64,000 nt of DNA from Desulfacinum hydrothermale DSM 13146 (lineage in GTDB: Bacteria; Desulfobacterota; Syntrophobacteria; Syntrophobacterales; DSM-9756), in assembly GCF_900176285.1 (NCBI RefSeq), contig NZ_FWXF01000015.1, positions 1-64,000 of the forward strand. The letters run 5' to 3'. Shown in pieces: positions 63,483 through 64,000 of the stretch (its first letter is position 1; every line of letters starts with the position of its first letter). The notes under the pieces were generated by a model. The model did no database searches. It saw only the letters and a program-made list of their open reading frames with translations, and had not been told where the DNA came from. The translations under genes and the position numbers were made by a program.

Positions 63483-64000
63483 ATGCTGAAAACAGTTACC
63501 TTCTCGGTCTTTCGATATGATCCGGAAAAGGACAAGAAACCCTACTACAAGGACTACAAAGTGGAATTGCGCCGGCCGGGCATGATGGTCCTGGACGGCC
63601 TCAACCAGATCCGTTGGGAACAGGACGGCACCCTGGCCTACCGACGCTCCTGCCGGGAGGGGGTGTGCGGCTCCGACGGGCTCAACATCAACGGAGTCAA
63701 CATGTTGGCCTGCATCACCCACATCAAGGACCTCAAGGACCCCATCGTGGTGCAGCCCCTGCCGTCCATGCCGGTCATCAAGGACCTGGTGGTGGATTTC
63801 ACCGACTTCTACAGGAAGTACTACCTGGTCAAGCCCTACCTCATCACCAAGACCCCGCCGCCTTCCGATCGGGAGCGCCTGCAGAGCCCGGAAGACCGCA
63901 AGAAACTGGACGGCCTGTACGAGTGCATCCTGTGCGCGTGCTGCAGCACGTCGTGCCCCAGCTTCTGGGCCGATCCCGACTACCTGGGACCGGCAGCGCT
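63483..64000 (+). CDS. sdhB: Succinate dehydrogenase iron-sulfur subunit SdhB, truncated by window edge
   Basis: 172 codons are visible. SCREGVCGSDGLNINGVNML is the [2Fe-2S] motif, and CILCACCSTSCPSFW starts the [4Fe-4S]/[3Fe-4S] ferredoxin region. Carries electrons from SdhA to the quinone site. The C-terminus lies beyond the window. Confidence 0.95.
   Translation, partial: MLKTVTFSVFRYDPEKDKKPYYKDYKVELRRPGMMVLDGLNQIRWEQDGTLAYRRSCREGVCGSDGLNINGVNMLACITHIKDLKDPIVVQPLPSMPVIKDLVVDFTDFYRKYYLVKPYLITKTPPPSDRERLQSPEDRKKLDGLYECILCACCSTSCPSFWADPDYLGPAA

Overview
The window reads as a GC-rich, anaerobic, sulfate-reducing or syntrophic Desulfobacterota chromosome (Syntrophobacter-like). The evidence is an HdrA/Mvh-type hydrogenase cluster with in-frame UGA (selenocysteine) codons, a KorDABC 2-oxoacid:ferredoxin oxidoreductase, a two-subunit class I fumarase, a SdhCDAB complex and rhodanese/YeeE sulfur genes. 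This placement is inferred from gene content; no rRNA or other marker gene was available.

Layout. 1-4.8 kb is a visibly more AT-rich accessory region: a transposase tail, then a minus-oriented array of mobile gene cassettes separated by four attC-like sites (MBL-rhodanese protein, hicBA with a dead hicA, a PH-like membrane protein, an antitoxin/toxin pair whose toxin is split by a 99-bp MITE, and a SLC13/ArsB-like permease). No integron integrase is in view. 5.3-15 kb carries a frameshifted gene, a nitroreductase, a peptide ABC transporter operon ending in an M55 D-aminopeptidase, a decayed gene and a QueG-like Fe-S protein. 15.7-23.4 kb holds MarC, then a membrane-stress cluster (DUF4178, lipoprotein, DUF350, membrane-bound aminopropyltransferase, YbjN/DUF2170-like, K+ channel, PspA). 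23.8-28.7 kb holds a sulfurtransferase with two YeeE/YedE transporters and a Na+/H+ antiporter.

29.5-37.4 kb is the most striking region: a hydrogenase maturation protease followed by hdrA, mvhD, an frhB-like gene, mvhG and mvhA. Four of these five genes contain an in-frame UGA. Three UGAs are followed at SECIS distance by clear stem-loops; two of those share the same UGGAY loop. HdrA is a tandem double module, and an FrhB-type flavoprotein sits where HdrBC might be expected. This suggests a selenium-dependent H2-linked flavin-based bifurcation complex.

37.8-50 kb is a glycerol regulon: glpK, glpB and glpA on the minus strand, glpR with operator-like palindromes, and a complete glpSTPQUV glycerol ABC transporter. 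50-54.5 kb holds a CARF/RtcR-like sigma54 activator divergent from an ARPP-1-like gene that has a perfect -24/-12 promoter; a decayed partial copy of the ARPP-1 gene lies 3.7 kb away. 54.8-64 kb is core metabolism: tRNA-Arg(ACG), surE, korDABC, fumarase, and sdhCDAB running off the window end.

A family of short mobile repeats with TTGTCCGA-type ends and a CTAG target site links many of the intergenic regions.
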